Of a DNA stretch of 50,736 nt, positions 1-13,083 are shown one piece after another. Source of the stretch: Baaleninema simplex PCC 7105 (GTDB lineage: Bacteria > Cyanobacteriota > Cyanobacteriia > Cyanobacteriales > Geitlerinemataceae); assembly GCF_000332355.1 (NCBI RefSeq), contig NZ_KB235958.1:30001-80736 (forward strand), written 5' to 3'. The notes under the pieces are model-generated. The model saw only the letters and a list, made by a program, of their open reading frames with translations. It searched no databases and had not been told where the DNA came from. A program made the position numbers and the translations under genes. Within the stretch, counting starts at the first letter, position 1, and each line of letters begins with the position of its first letter.

Positions 1-56
1 GAACCGCTGACATCCTGCTTGCAAAGCAGGCGCTCTACCAACTGAGCTATACCCCC
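1..56 (-). tRNA. trnA: tRNA-Ala(UGC), 3' end outside window
   Basis: The minus strand reads GGGGGTATAGCTCAGTTGG at the 5' end, then a D-arm, and an anticodon stem CCTGC/GCAGG around a loop with anticodon TGC. The T-arm begins (GCGGTTC) where the window ends, so the acceptor 3' side is not seen. It lies 82 bp downstream of tRNA-Ile inside the 16S-23S spacer, the usual cyanobacterial arrangement. The 23S gene would lie to the left of the window. Confidence 0.95.
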
Positions 57-64
57 ACGATTTC

Positions 65-136
65 AGTTAACAGTCACCAGTCACCAGTCATCAGTTTTCA
101 CTGCTCGCTGTTTGCTGCTCACTGCTCGCTGAATCA
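65..136. repeat. CTCACTG/CACCAGT-type short tandem repeat in rRNA spacer
   Basis: This tract between the two tRNA genes is made of degenerate copies of CAGTCACCAGTCA and CTGCTCACTGCTCGCTG. Related tracts lie at 2649-2680 (before carB), 27557-27610 and 35590-35636. They are low-complexity intergenic repeats of a kind common in filamentous cyanobacteria. No function is evident. Confidence 0.75.
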
Positions 137-138
137 GG

Positions 139-212
<74 letters not shown>

Positions 213-371
213 ACGTTTTTCGGCCTCGTCGAGTTTTCAAAAACTGAAAACCGAGATTCCGAATCCTCGTTCGTTTGAAAGACACGACCGAATACTCTTC
301 GCACGACCTAGGTTGACCTCAATTGAGTGGGCTTATTTATATCCTTCACTCAATTGGGGAACGGTCTCCCT

Positions 372-1860
<1,489 letters not shown>

Positions 1861-1967
1861 AAACTTTGAGTTTGTTGCGTCCGAATTTCTTTACGCTTTT
1901 ACACTCTTTCGAGTCTTTGGCGACTTCTTTCGTCCGACTTCCTGTTAAAGTGTTTTTTGACGAAGAG

Positions 1968-1990
1968 CTAAAGCTTTTTTCAAGCTTTAG
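1968..1990. other. Perfect 9-bp hairpin in the rRNA leader
   Basis: CTAAAGCTT and AAGCTTTAG are separated by a 5-nt T-rich loop, about 110 nt upstream of the mature 16S 5' end. In the rRNA leader such a stem could take part in processing or antitermination. On the minus strand it is followed by GCTCTTCGTC, a loose match to the boxA antitermination motif. The structure is seen; its role is inferred. Confidence 0.5.
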
Positions 1991-2076
1991 GTCGTGCTTT
2001 CAAACGATTCTTTTTTCGAGGTTCGGTGCGCTGCTTGAGGGCGGCGTTGTTTGCCTCTCCTCTCGAGCGCTTAACC

Positions 2077-2105
2077 AATCTAACAAGACCATTAGGGACT
2101 GTCAA
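2077..2105 (-). promoter_or_regulatory. rrn operon promoter
   Basis: On the minus strand a consensus -35 TTGACA (2100-2105) is followed by exactly 17 nt and a -10 TAGATT (2077-2082). The predicted start near 2070 gives a leader of about 210 nt before 16S, a normal length for an rrn leader. This is the best sigma70-type promoter seen upstream of the rRNA genes. Confidence 0.75.
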
Positions 2106-2648
2106 CCCCTTTTCGGAGTTTTTTTTGACTTTTTTGAATGACGATGACTGAAATGCCCACACAGTAAGAGTTTTGGGCTTGGAATTTTTTTTGGATTTTT
2201 TCGAGATCCCCCTCCTCAACCCCTCGATCGCACTCTCAAGGCTTTTCGATCGCTCCCCAAATTTTTGGGCCAGATTCGCACGATCGCGACAGAATGTTTC
2301 GAGGCGAGGCCCCCAGAAGAGCGATCGCTCTCTCTAGGAAGCTTGTATATAGTAGGGAGTCATCAGAAAGACGCTAAAGCGACCCAAACGCCCCAGTTCG
2401 ATCGCACCTCTGCGGGTCGGAAGTCATCAAATCTTGGAAAAGCAACCGTTCGAGTCTCTTTCGCGACTGGCAAAAACCCGTAAAATAGTCTGGATTTACA
2501 ATTTGGTCGTCCCCTATATGGCATTCTCCGGGCTGGGGAGGTTTCGTCCAGCGGCATCGTTGCCCTTTCCAATGGAGAGCTGCCAGGACGGAATCGATCG
2601 TGGGGAACGGTGGGTATCGCCCCACCCCAGACAACTGAAAACTAGCCC
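2106..2648. other. Intergenic region between rrn promoter and carB
   Basis: This stretch holds no credible gene: the frames here lack family resemblance and overlap one another. It contains T/A-rich tracts just upstream of the rrn promoter, several GATCGC-type HIP1 fragments, and a TATATAGT motif near 2347 that could be a -10 element for carB. No terminator or riboswitch is recognised. Confidence 0.5.
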
Positions 2649-2680
2649 CACTGTTCACTGCTCACTGCTCACTGTTCACC
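2649..2680. repeat. CTGTTCACTGCTCACTG repeat before carB
   Basis: Four degenerate copies of ACTG(T/C)TC end ten bases before the carB start codon. They occupy the place where a ribosome binding site would be expected, and no AGGAGG is present. Same repeat family as at 65-136 and 35590-35636. Confidence 0.7.
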
Positions 2681-2689
2681 GAAAAAGCT

Positions 2690-5908
<3,219 letters not shown>

Positions 5909-5946
5909 CGATTGGGGAGAACGGGGATAATGCCTCGTCCCCGTTA

Positions 5947-5977
5947 CCCCGATGTTTTTGCGACATCGGGGTTTTTT
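5947..5977 (+). terminator. Intrinsic terminator of carB
   Basis: CCCCGATGT and ACATCGGGG form a perfect 9-bp stem around a 7-nt loop. The 3' arm runs directly into a T-run (GTTTTTTG). It lies 38 bp after the carB stop, a textbook Rho-independent terminator. Confidence 0.9.
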
Positions 5978-6001
5978 GTGGGGCGATCGCCAAGTCGTGC
6001 A

Positions 6002-6046
6002 ATTTTCTTGGTTTAGAATTGAAAACCAATTTTAAACCAAGAAAAT
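6002..6046. promoter_or_regulatory. Long two-step inverted repeat upstream of the His-rich peptide gene
   Basis: ATTTTCTTGGTTTA (6002-6015) and TAAACCAAGAAAAT (6033-6046) are perfect 14-bp arms. The loop contains a second inverted repeat, AATTG/CAATT. It lies about 165 bp before the His-rich peptide gene. It could be a minus-strand terminator (A-rich left flank) or an operator or RNA element. The structure is seen; the function is unknown. Confidence 0.5.
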
Positions 6047-6210
6047 AAAATAGAGATGAAATCACGATTTTTTGTTAGAAAATAATACTCGCGTACAAAT
6101 AATCTTAAATTTATCAAACAGTTTGTAAGCGACGATCGCATTGAAGACAAAATCGCGCTATCGTGAAATATAGAAGTTTCGATTTAATCTAAATAGGAGG
6201 AAATCGAACC

Positions 6211-6408
6211 ATGTCTAAATCGATTACATTTGGAATTGCTCTCGCAACGATCGCAGGAATGACAATTTTTAGCGTTCCTCAAGTTCGGAGCAATCCGATC
6301 GACGAAACTTACGAAAGTCCTCAAGAACAACTCGACAGCCACCATCACGGTGGCGGCCGCCACGGCGGCCACCGTGGCGGAGGGGGCGGTAACTGTCCGC
6401 GCTGGTAG
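6211..6408 (+). CDS. Small secreted His/Gly-rich peptide (possible metal binder)
   Basis: A 65-residue protein. The start is strongly supported by AGGAGG at 6196-6201 about 9 nt before ATG. Residues 1-27 look like a Sec signal peptide (SITFGIALATIAGMTIFSVPQVRS). The mature part ends in a low-complexity tail with HHHGGG, RHGGHRGGGGG and one cysteine (NCPRW). Clustered His plus a single Cys could bind copper or another metal. The neighbouring genes, converging from the right, are a copper oxidase cluster, which fits that idea but does not prove it. I know no characterised homologue. Transposon left-end sequence begins only 9 bp after the stop. Confidence 0.7.
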   Translation: MSKSITFGIALATIAGMTIFSVPQVRSNPIDETYESPQEQLDSHHHGGGRHGGHRGGGGGNCPRW

Positions 6409-6417
6409 AAAAACTAT

Positions 6418-6897
6418 CAAGATCCGTCGCAGTACTCCGCCTATACCGCGAAGCGGTTAGGGGGTGGTGAAGCGGCGGTGAGTTGAGGTGCGTCCCCTGA
6501 ACAATGCGATAGCGAGAGAAGGGGATAGCGCCGAAACGAGCCATCAAATATAATTGATAAGGTGGTAACACGCTGAAAACATACGGATAGCTCATCCAGT
6601 AGGCAGCCCAGAAGTAACGGTTAAGACACTGGCAACACGGACATCTCACGGTGGCGAACCGAGTTCGCCACCCGTGTCCTCCTGTATAGAGCATAAAGCC
6701 CAAAACCAAAAATCAGATCCGTCCGGCTTGGGGGCACCAAGTGGACGTAAAACAAAAAGCCTGTGGAATCGTTCTGGCGGGGACTTGAAGTTATCTGAGT
6801 TCAAGTCTAGTCAAGAGGTTGAGAAGCAGGAAATCCTTGGTGTGAACCAGGGAATCTCCCTGCATACCCTATCGGGTATGCAGGGAGAGGATGTCAA
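6418..6897 (+). mobile_element. Internally deleted IS200/IS605-family (tnpB-type) relic
   Basis: Its left end (6418 to about 6490, beginning CAAGATCCGTCGCAGT) closely matches the left end of the intact element at 18675. Its right end (about 6810-6897, ending GGGAGAGGATGTCAA) matches that element's right end at 20140. In between, no transposase remains, only a short tail resembling a TnpB C-terminus (about 6674-6897). The right end contains a hairpin CTGCATACCC/GGGTATGCAG. Both copies share ACTAY just left of the left end, a candidate target-adjacent motif. The right end abuts the oxidase gene and supplies its stop codon. Mobilisation would need TnpA and TnpB supplied in trans. Confidence 0.75.
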
Positions 6898-8447
6898 CCA
6901 GGCTGCATATCGATAATTCCCATCATCCCTAAATCTTCGTGATCGAGGATATGGCAGTGATAGACTGTTTTTCCAGCAAAATCTCGAAAACGAACGCGAA
7001 TGCGAACAGTTTCGCCAGCAGGTACTGAAACAACGTCTTTCCAAGTGGGTTGGGAATCGAACTGTCCGTTGCGACTGACGACTTGAAACGGGTTGATGTG
7101 GAGATGAAAGGGGTGGTCGAACGTTCCTTGATTGACGATCTCCCAATCCTCCACATCGCCCAACCGAACTGACGTATCGATGCGATCGCCATCGTAAGCT
7201 TTTCCGTTAATTAAAAACACCATTCCCATACCGGGCTGCATCCCGTGGCTGAGGGTAAAGCGTCGTACTCGTGTCGGTTCGGGAAGGGGAGAAACGGGAA
7301 TTAAACGGCTTGGTAGAGATTGCACGGGAGTTGACCCTTCGTAAGCAAGGGTAGCTAGGGTCTGCGGTTCGTTGAAATCGCGATCGCCGCCCATCATTCC
7401 ACCGTGACGACCGCCCATCATTCCACCGTGACGACCGCCCATCATTCCACCGTGACGACCGCCCATCATCCCGCCGCCGCGACCGCCCATCATGCCCATT
7501 CCACCTCGGTTGTAGGGCAAATTCAACAGACGGAACGACGCAGCAGGCTTGTCACCCCGAATTAAAATATCGGCACGTTCTCCCGGCGTTAACAGCAATT
7601 CCTGTAGTTCCACAGGTTCGGCGATCGCTCCGCCATCAGTCGCCACGAGGTAAAACGGGCGGTCTTCCAAAGCTAAGCGATAAAAACGGGCGTTAGAGGC
7701 ATTTAACAGTCGCAAGCGCAGTAACCCCCCTTCCGGAAAGGTCAAGGTGGGGTTTAACTGGCCGTTAACGGTGACGTATTGTCCCTCACGTCCCCGCATT
7801 CGTTCCATGTGTCCCCAGGTGTTCCCCGTCGGTTCGGTGTCGAAATCCTTCAAAAGCGCAAAGGTTTCGGTGGCGTTGCGGATTTCGGGAATTTCATCAA
7901 ATTCTCCTCGAACGATAAAGAATCCCCCCAATCCGGCGAACACCTGACGGGCGACGAATCCGTGATAGTGGGGATGGTAGTAAAACGTTCCTGCGGGATG
8001 GTCTTGAGGAATGTCGAATTCGTAGAGAAGGGTTTCTCCAGGTGAAACCTTCAAAAAGACATTGTCGGCGTTTCCCGTGGGGGGAACGTGCAGGCCGTGG
8101 TAATGCAGGTTGGTCGGTTCGTCGAGGCGGTTCGTGAAGCGAAGGCGGACGCGATCGCCCGGTTTGGCTTCGAGGCGAGGTGGGGGAAACTGTCCGTTAT
8201 AGGTGTAAATGGGGATCGATCGCCCGTCGAGGTTCAATTGCCCTCGTTGGGCTTCTAACTCCATTTCTACCGTACCGGAACCGGCTTGGTTTGCACCGAT
8301 AACGGGGGTAGATCGGGCGGTGGCGACAGACACCCCAGACGTGTTTTCAGAGGTTTGAGTCTTCAGACAAGCGTTGAGTAATACTGCCCCCAAACTGCTG
8401 GTACTGAAGGTGAGAAATTGGCGGCGGTTGAAATGAAATCGAGACAT
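6894..8447 (-). CDS. Multicopper oxidase with Met/His-rich repeat (CueO/CopA type)
   Basis: Likely an envelope cuprous oxidase in copper tolerance. The 517-residue protein begins with a twin-arginine motif (NRRQFLTF) and a lipobox-like LLNAC, suggesting Tat export and lipid anchoring. Copper ligand motifs are all present: HYHGLH (type 3/2), HPHYHG, HPFHLH and the C-terminal HCHILDHEDLGMMG that ties type 1 copper to the trinuclear centre. An inserted segment at about residues 315-355 is a Gly-Met-His repeat, placed like the Met-rich loop of CueO. It is the last gene of a copA-cupredoxin-VKOR-oxidase run. Its stop codon and last base lie in the right end of the adjacent IS relic, so a few native C-terminal residues may be lost. 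Confidence 0.93.
   Translation of the reverse strand: MSRFHFNRRQFLTFSTSSLGAVLLNACLKTQTSENTSGVSVATARSTPVIGANQAGSGTVEMELEAQRGQLNLDGRSIPIYTYNGQFPPPRLEAKPGDRVRLRFTNRLDEPTNLHYHGLHVPPTGNADNVFLKVSPGETLLYEFDIPQDHPAGTFYYHPHYHGFVARQVFAGLGGFFIVRGEFDEIPEIRNATETFALLKDFDTEPTGNTWGHMERMRGREGQYVTVNGQLNPTLTFPEGGLLRLRLLNASNARFYRLALEDRPFYLVATDGGAIAEPVELQELLLTPGERADILIRGDKPAASFRLLNLPYNRGGMGMMGGRGGGMMGGRHGGMMGGRHGGMMGGRHGGMMGGDRDFNEPQTLATLAYEGSTPVQSLPSRLIPVSPLPEPTRVRRFTLSHGMQPGMGMVFLINGKAYDGDRIDTSVRLGDVEDWEIVNQGTFDHPFHLHINPFQVVSRNGQFDSQPTWKDVVSVPAGETVRIRVRFRDFAGKTVYHCHILDHEDLGMMGIIDMQPG
7387..7506 (-). repeat. 24-bp tandem repeat coding GRHGGMMG
   Basis: Three perfect 24-bp units (7387-7410, 7411-7434, 7435-7458) are followed by two degenerate ones, to 7506. 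Each unit adds eight residues (GRHGGMMG), so copy-number change would lengthen or shorten the copper-binding loop without a frameshift. Confidence 0.9.
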
Positions 8448-8544
8448 GAGAAATTTACTGAAAACAACAATTGAGCGTATGTCAAAAATGCGAGAACGCT
8501 CTCGTCAAATCCACCCGCTAACCCGTACCACCTCGCCTCGCACC

Positions 8545-9447
8545 TTAACGAACGCTGAAGTTCTGAGATCCCGTGTAATCAGACAGTTCGGCGAGGCGAT
8601 CGAGGGTTTTCGTACCGGGATACAACTGACCGTTAATTTCCCAGCTGGGATAACTTTGAATTCCGGCAGCTTGACAGACATCCGGCTGCGGGTTGGTTCC
8701 GCTAGCGTCGCATTCGACGTAGGGAATCGCTTCGGCGGCTTCTTTTCCAAAAAGCTGTTTTTGTTCTAAGCAGTGACTGCACCAAAACGCCCCGTACATC
8801 TTCGCTCCGGTTTCTTCGAGGTGTTGGGCGAGGGCAACGTTGTCTGGTGCCGAAACGGTAGTGATGGCGTAACCGCTGTCAGTTTCGGCTTTGGGGCTGT
8901 GGATGGGAGCGTAAACGGCAAGGGAACCGATGAGGGTGATGAAGGCGACGATAATGCCGGTGAAGATAATTTGTCCGAGATCTTCCCAATCTCTCCCGAT
9001 GAGGGTCAGGACGAACAAGGCGATCGCACAGACTGCCGAACCGATACAGTACAGACACAGGGACTGGATTTCGGCGGTCATGATATACATCAGATAGCCG
9101 CTAAAAACCGCCATAGCCGTACTACTGACGAACAAAAACAGCCAAGTCCAATGTTCGAGGGTGTTGCGGAGCGACTTTTTCGTTTCTGGGTTGGCGAACC
9201 AAGGTAAAACGGCAAAGGTTCCCACGGCCAGATACGCCAGGAAGCCGAAGAGTGCTAGGGGTAAACCGAACACTGTGGCGTAGGGACTTTCCAGAACTTT
9301 GTCACAGCCTTCAGTGGGACAGGCGGCGGTTCCACCCGTGAGTTTGGTGAGGGTGAGATAGGCGGTGATGACGGCACCGAAGGCCGCGATCGCTGCAATG
9401 ACAAAGCGCGATCGCCGTTGAATCCAAGGCTGAGAGCGTTTACGCAT
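8545..9447 (-). CDS. Vitamin K epoxide reductase-thioredoxin fusion (VKOR/LTO1-like)
   Basis: A membrane disulfide-forming enzyme that passes electrons from envelope protein thiols to quinone, the cyanobacterial counterpart of DsbB-DsbA. The 300 residues contain the VKOR domain with about four to five membrane helices (first near 15-33). The loop pair CPTEGC is followed by CLYC, the quinone-proximal CXXC. A soluble thioredoxin-like domain then carries FWCSHC (near residue 222) and further paired cysteines (VECDAS, PDVCQAAG), as in fused bacterial VKORs. It lies 97 bp upstream of the oxidase on the same strand. Whether it folds the copper proteins specifically or serves globally cannot be read from sequence. 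Confidence 0.93.
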   Translation of the reverse strand: MRKRSQPWIQRRSRFVIAAIAAFGAVITAYLTLTKLTGGTAACPTEGCDKVLESPYATVFGLPLALFGFLAYLAVGTFAVLPWFANPETKKSLRNTLEHWTWLFLFVSSTAMAVFSGYLMYIMTAEIQSLCLYCIGSAVCAIALFVLTLIGRDWEDLGQIIFTGIIVAFITLIGSLAVYAPIHSPKAETDSGYAITTVSAPDNVALAQHLEETGAKMYGAFWCSHCLEQKQLFGKEAAEAIPYVECDASGTNPQPDVCQAAGIQSYPSWEINGQLYPGTKTLDRLAELSDYTGSQNFSVR

Positions 9448-9655
9448 CGATAATATGAGGTCGTAGATTTTACGATGTACGATTTTAGGGGAGGATTTGG
9501 GAAATTGGGAATTTCAACGGGACGCGATCGAGAAACAAACTTCAATTCAATCAGATTTTAGATGTGATAAAATTGGAAGATTGGGATTTTTAAATCGAAG
9601 GTTTTAACTGAAGAATTGGCTAATTTGTTGGTGAAGTTTTCCAACGATCGACCTT

Positions 9656-10153
9656 TTAAGACTCGGGCGATCGCACTTCAATTTCGCCGCGAACCATATT
9701 CATGCCACAGTGAAACGAATAGGCTCCGGGTTTTTGGGGTGTAAATTCTACAGATGTCGTCTCGTTTAAAGCTAACTCTATCGATCGCTTGAAATCTGGT
9801 AAAATCACTTGTTCGACACAGGCACTCGGATCTTTGCGATAGAAGTTCAGACGGACGGGTTTTCCGGCTTCGACTACGATGCGATCGGGAGCGTAACCGC
9901 CATCGACAGTAATGTCGATCTGTTGAATTGCAGCATCCGACGTTGCTTTTCGGGCTTGGGTTTTACTGCCGAGAAACCACCACAGTTCTAAGCCAATTAA
10001 AGCGATGCCTCCGAGGGTAACGCCAACCTTCACGGGAAGGGGTTGTTCGATGGTTCTGAACGAATTCTCGTGACTGGGAGCGGTTTTCGGTTCGGCTAGA
10101 GCCGTCGTCGTCGTAAAAACGAACGTACCGAGCAGTGTAAGAAAGAAAGTCAT
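9656..10153 (-). CDS. Membrane-anchored or secreted cupredoxin-domain protein
   Basis: A 165-residue protein with an N-terminal signal or anchor (MTFFLTLLGTFVFTTTTALA). A second hydrophobic stretch (VKVGVTLGGIALIGLELWWFLG) comes next, then a cupredoxin fold (about residues 75-165). Copper-ligand-like features are PSACVEQVILPDF and the C-terminal YSFHCGMNMVRGEIEV, with Cys, His and Met as in cupredoxin_1/EfeO-type domains. I chose ATG 10153 over an upstream TTG (10189) because it gives a clean signal sequence and the TTG has no ribosome site. It lies 98 bp after copA, so it is probably co-transcribed. It may receive or hand over copper outside the membrane. Confidence 0.85.
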   Translation of the reverse strand: MTFFLTLLGTFVFTTTTALAEPKTAPSHENSFRTIEQPLPVKVGVTLGGIALIGLELWWFLGSKTQARKATSDAAIQQIDITVDGGYAPDRIVVEAGKPVRLNFYRKDPSACVEQVILPDFKRSIELALNETTSVEFTPQKPGAYSFHCGMNMVRGEIEVRSPES

Positions 10154-10251
10154 AGTTGTTTCAACGGGATGACGAGATCGGTCGGTCAAGAGAGGAGGAA
10201 AGTTCGTCTTATTCGATCGCCCTTGGCTCCCCTCATCGTTGAAGGTTAGGT

Positions 10252-12492
10252 TTACAAGTCGACACGGCGCAGTCGTAGCGCATTGGTAACCACGGAAACC
10301 GAACTAAATGCCATTGCACCTCCAGCGATCGCGGGATTGAGTAACCAGCCGAGGAAAGGATAGAGAACGCCGGCCGCGATGGGAATTCCGAGGGTGTTGT
10401 AGATATAGGCGAAAAAGAGATTTTGTCGGATGTTTCGCATTGTCGCCCGGCTGAGTCGAACAGACGTGACAATTCCTTGTAAATCTCCTGAAATTAAGGT
10501 GATATCGCTGGCAGACATGGCGACGTCGGTTCCCGTTCCGATCGCAATACCGACATCGGCTTGGGCTAAAGCGGGAGCGTCGTTAATCCCATCCCCCACC
10601 ATCGCGACGATTTTGTCTTCGGCTTGGAGGGCTTTGACGCGATCGGATTTTTGGCCGGGACGGACTTCGGCAAAAACGCGATCGATCCCCACTTGACGGG
10701 CGATCGCTTCGGCGGTTTTGCGGTTGTCCCCCGTCAACATCGCGACTTCTAATCCCATACGATGCAGCTTTTTCACCACGTCCGCCGAGGAAGGTTTCAA
10801 GGTGTCGGCAATTCCCAACAATCCCTCGAGTTTGCCATCGACGGCTATCCAAGCGGTGGTTTTCGCCTCGGATTCCCAGGCTTCCTGTTTGTCTCGCAAT
10901 GGCGAAACGTCGATGTCTAATTCGGACATCCATCGCGTCGTACCGAGTTGTACCCGCTTTCCGTCCACGACAGCTTCGACGCCCATACCTTCTTTAGCTT
11001 CAAAGGCTTCGGCATCGAGTAAAGGAGTCTGGATGTCCTGAGATTTGGCGTAATTGACGATCGCCTCGGCGAGAGGATGTTCGGAGTAGCGTTCGACAGA
11101 CGCCGCCAAACGCAACAGGTCGAGTTCGCTATCGATACCGGAAACAGTCACGTAATTGGTAACGCTGGGTTTGCCTTCGGTGAGCGTTCCAGTTTTGTCG
11201 AGGACGATCGCGTCGATTTTATGGGCGATTTCTAAGCTGTCTGCCCCTTTAATCAAAACGCCCTGCTCGGCACCGAGACCCGTTCCGACCATAATCGAGG
11301 TGGGTGTGGCTAACCCCAAGGCACAGGGACAGGCGATAATTAAAACGCTCACCATCGTCACGGTCGCTAGGGTAAGGTTTCCGGTGACGTTAAACCAGAC
11401 GAGAAAGGTCACGATCGCGATGGCGATGACGACCGGAACGAACCACCCCGTTACGCGATCGGCTAGTTTTTGAATGGGGGCTTTGCTGCCTTGGGCGTCG
11501 CGGACGAGTTGGACGATTTGCGAGAGAACGGTATCTTTGCCGACGCGAGCCGCTCGAAATTGGAAACTGCCGCTTTTGTTGATCGTCGCCCCGATAACTT
11601 CGTCTCCTTTTTGTTTTTGGACGGGGATCGGTTCTCCGGTTACCATCGATTCGTCGATGGTCGAAGATCCCTCGAGAATCTCGCCGTCTACGGGGATTTT
11701 TTCGCCGGGACGGACTAAGATGCGATCGCCGACTTGTACGTCTTCGATGGGAACGTCGATTTCTTCGCCGTCGCGGACGAGGCGAGCGGTTTTTGCTTGC
11801 AGCCCCATCAGTTTACGAATGGCTTCTGAGGTTCGTCCTCGCGCTCGGTTTTCTAGCAATCGTCCTAATAGAACTAAAGCAATAATGACGGCAGCCGGTT
11901 CGTAGTAAACATCGGGTGAAATTCCCTGTTGGCGGAAAAAGTCGGGAAAAAACGTCGTCCATAAGGAATAGAGATAAGCGGCTCCGGTTCCCAATGCAAC
12001 CAAGGTATTCATATCAGCAGCGTGGCGTTTGAACGCTTTCCACGCACCGACAAAAAAGCCCTGTCCGCACCACACCATAACGGGCAAACTCAACACCAGT
12101 TGCAGGAGAGGATGGTGCAGCCACATAGGAATCCAAGGGATCTCTAGCCCCGTCATCATCGGTAAAGAGCCGATGACGAGAACGATGCTGACGATGCAAC
12201 CGAAAATGACTTTACGGGTTAGATCGCGCTGTTCGGCTTCGCGGGCGTCCCGTTCGGCATCGCCGACATCTGTGTCGTCGACGGGTTTAGCACGATATCC
12301 GGCATCTGAAACGGCGTGTTGAATCGTTTCGATGTCGGTCGTGTCACCCTGGTAGCGAACGGTGGCCTGGGCGGTGGCAAAGTTGACGTTGCAGCCTTTC
12401 ACGCCAGGAACGTTGGCGATCGCTTTTTCGATGGCGTTGGCACAAGCGGCGCAGCTCATGCCTTGCAAGCTCAGATTGACAGTTTGAACCAT
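10252..12492 (-). CDS. copA: Copper-translocating P1B-type ATPase
   Basis: It pumps Cu(I) across a membrane using ATP. The 746 residues contain a heavy-metal-associated domain with GMSCAAC (C14, C17). Eight membrane helices are expected; the CPC metal site lies in [12 protein letters not shown] (about residue 390). The phosphorylation motif DKTGT follows (Asp near 432), then the hinge GDGINDAP. The N-terminal domain carries the HP locus ([14 protein letters not shown]). CPC with one N-terminal MXCXXC fits Cu(I) transporters such as CtaA/PacS or CopA. Grouping with a copper oxidase favours detoxification over thylakoid supply, but the two roles cannot be separated by sequence alone. It appears to be the first gene of the minus-strand copper run. 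Confidence 0.96.
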   Translation of the reverse strand: MVQTVNLSLQGMSCAACANAIEKAIANVPGVKGCNVNFATAQATVRYQGDTTDIETIQHAVSDAGYRAKPVDDTDVGDAERDAREAEQRDLTRKVIFGCIVSIVLVIGSLPMMTGLEIPWIPMWLHHPLLQLVLSLPVMVWCGQGFFVGAWKAFKRHAADMNTLVALGTGAAYLYSLWTTFFPDFFRQQGISPDVYYEPAAVIIALVLLGRLLENRARGRTSEAIRKLMGLQAKTARLVRDGEEIDVPIEDVQVGDRILVRPGEKIPVDGEILEGSSTIDESMVTGEPIPVQKQKGDEVIGATINKSGSFQFRAARVGKDTVLSQIVQLVRDAQGSKAPIQKLADRVTGWFVPVVIAIAIVTFLVWFNVTGNLTLATVTMVSVLIIACPCALGLATPTSIMVGTGLGAEQGVLIKGADSLEIAHKIDAIVLDKTGTLTEGKPSVTNYVTVSGIDSELDLLRLAASVERYSEHPLAEAIVNYAKSQDIQTPLLDAEAFEAKEGMGVEAVVDGKRVQLGTTRWMSELDIDVSPLRDKQEAWESEAKTTAWIAVDGKLEGLLGIADTLKPSSADVVKKLHRMGLEVAMLTGDNRKTAEAIARQVGIDRVFAEVRPGQKSDRVKALQAEDKIVAMVGDGINDAPALAQADVGIAIGTGTDVAMSASDITLISGDLQGIVTSVRLSRATMRNIRQNLFFAYIYNTLGIPIAAGVLYPFLGWLLNPAIAGGAMAFSSVSVVTNALRLRRVDL

Positions 12493-12533
12493 GATCGATT
12501 CCGATGGCGTGTTGTTAAGTTCATAATTATTGA

Positions 12534-12551
12534 CATATATAGATTTATATG
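12534..12551. promoter_or_regulatory. AT-rich inverted repeat in the copA promoter region
   Basis: CATATA-N6-TATATG lies 42 bp upstream of the copA ATG, inside the AT-rich stretch most likely to hold its promoter. AT-rich dyads of this size are typical of metal-responsive repressor or two-component response-regulator sites. No metalloregulator gene is adjacent. Tentative. Confidence 0.35.
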
Positions 12552-13083
12552 ATAATCGCGAATTTAAAATTGTATGATGAGGTATCCGTCACCTCAGTCC
12601 GAAAAGCCTTTATTCGGCTCGATCGCAAACCCAAAATTTGGTCTAAATTCCTACTCAAACAGTATTTCAGATGAATTGAGCGTAAAACATCTAACTTAAG
12701 AGAGGTTTTTTCGAGATCGCTAACATTCTCTTGTAAAAACGACAGCAGCACTGGAATACAACATCGATCGGCGATCGTGCATCGTATTATATGAATATAT
12801 TTCGATTTATAGATGAAATGCAAGGGATAGGAAGATTGACACACAACCTTTAATGGTCGCTAGCACGACGGGACAATGCCGCTTGTCTGACAGCGATCGC
12901 CTCCATCATGACGCTCAAATATGAAACACTCGTGAAATCAACTGCATCGAGGGAACTGAAAACGCAAATCCGCGTTCTTTAAATCTCGAGATACAAGCGA
13001 GCAACAGTTATCCGGCTTCGGGATCGCTGAGGTTGAAAAGTGAATACAAATTGAGAAATTCCTAACTTCCTCTAACGTTTATC
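12552..13083. other. Intergenic region between copA and the histidine kinase
   Basis: This is AT-rich with short overlapping frames on both strands: a 41-codon plus-strand frame from 12550 and a 99-codon minus-strand frame at 12545-12844. Neither resembles a family I recognise, has a ribosome site, or shares codon use with its neighbours. It probably holds divergent promoters. No hairpin terminator or known RNA is seen. Confidence 0.4.

Noticed and set aside
1866-2219. Overlapping frames of 91 and 79 codons on opposite strands
   Set aside because: They cover the rRNA leader and promoter, are mutual shadows and show no family resemblance.
6269-6709. A 146-codon minus-strand frame across the IS relic
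   Set aside because: It spans the antisense of the His-rich peptide gene and the relic's left end, with no motif or ribosome site.
12545-12844. A 99-codon minus-strand frame upstream of copA, considered as a metalloregulator
   Set aside because: No helix-turn-helix, no metal-binding cysteine pattern and no ribosome site; a competing plus-strand frame is equally open.
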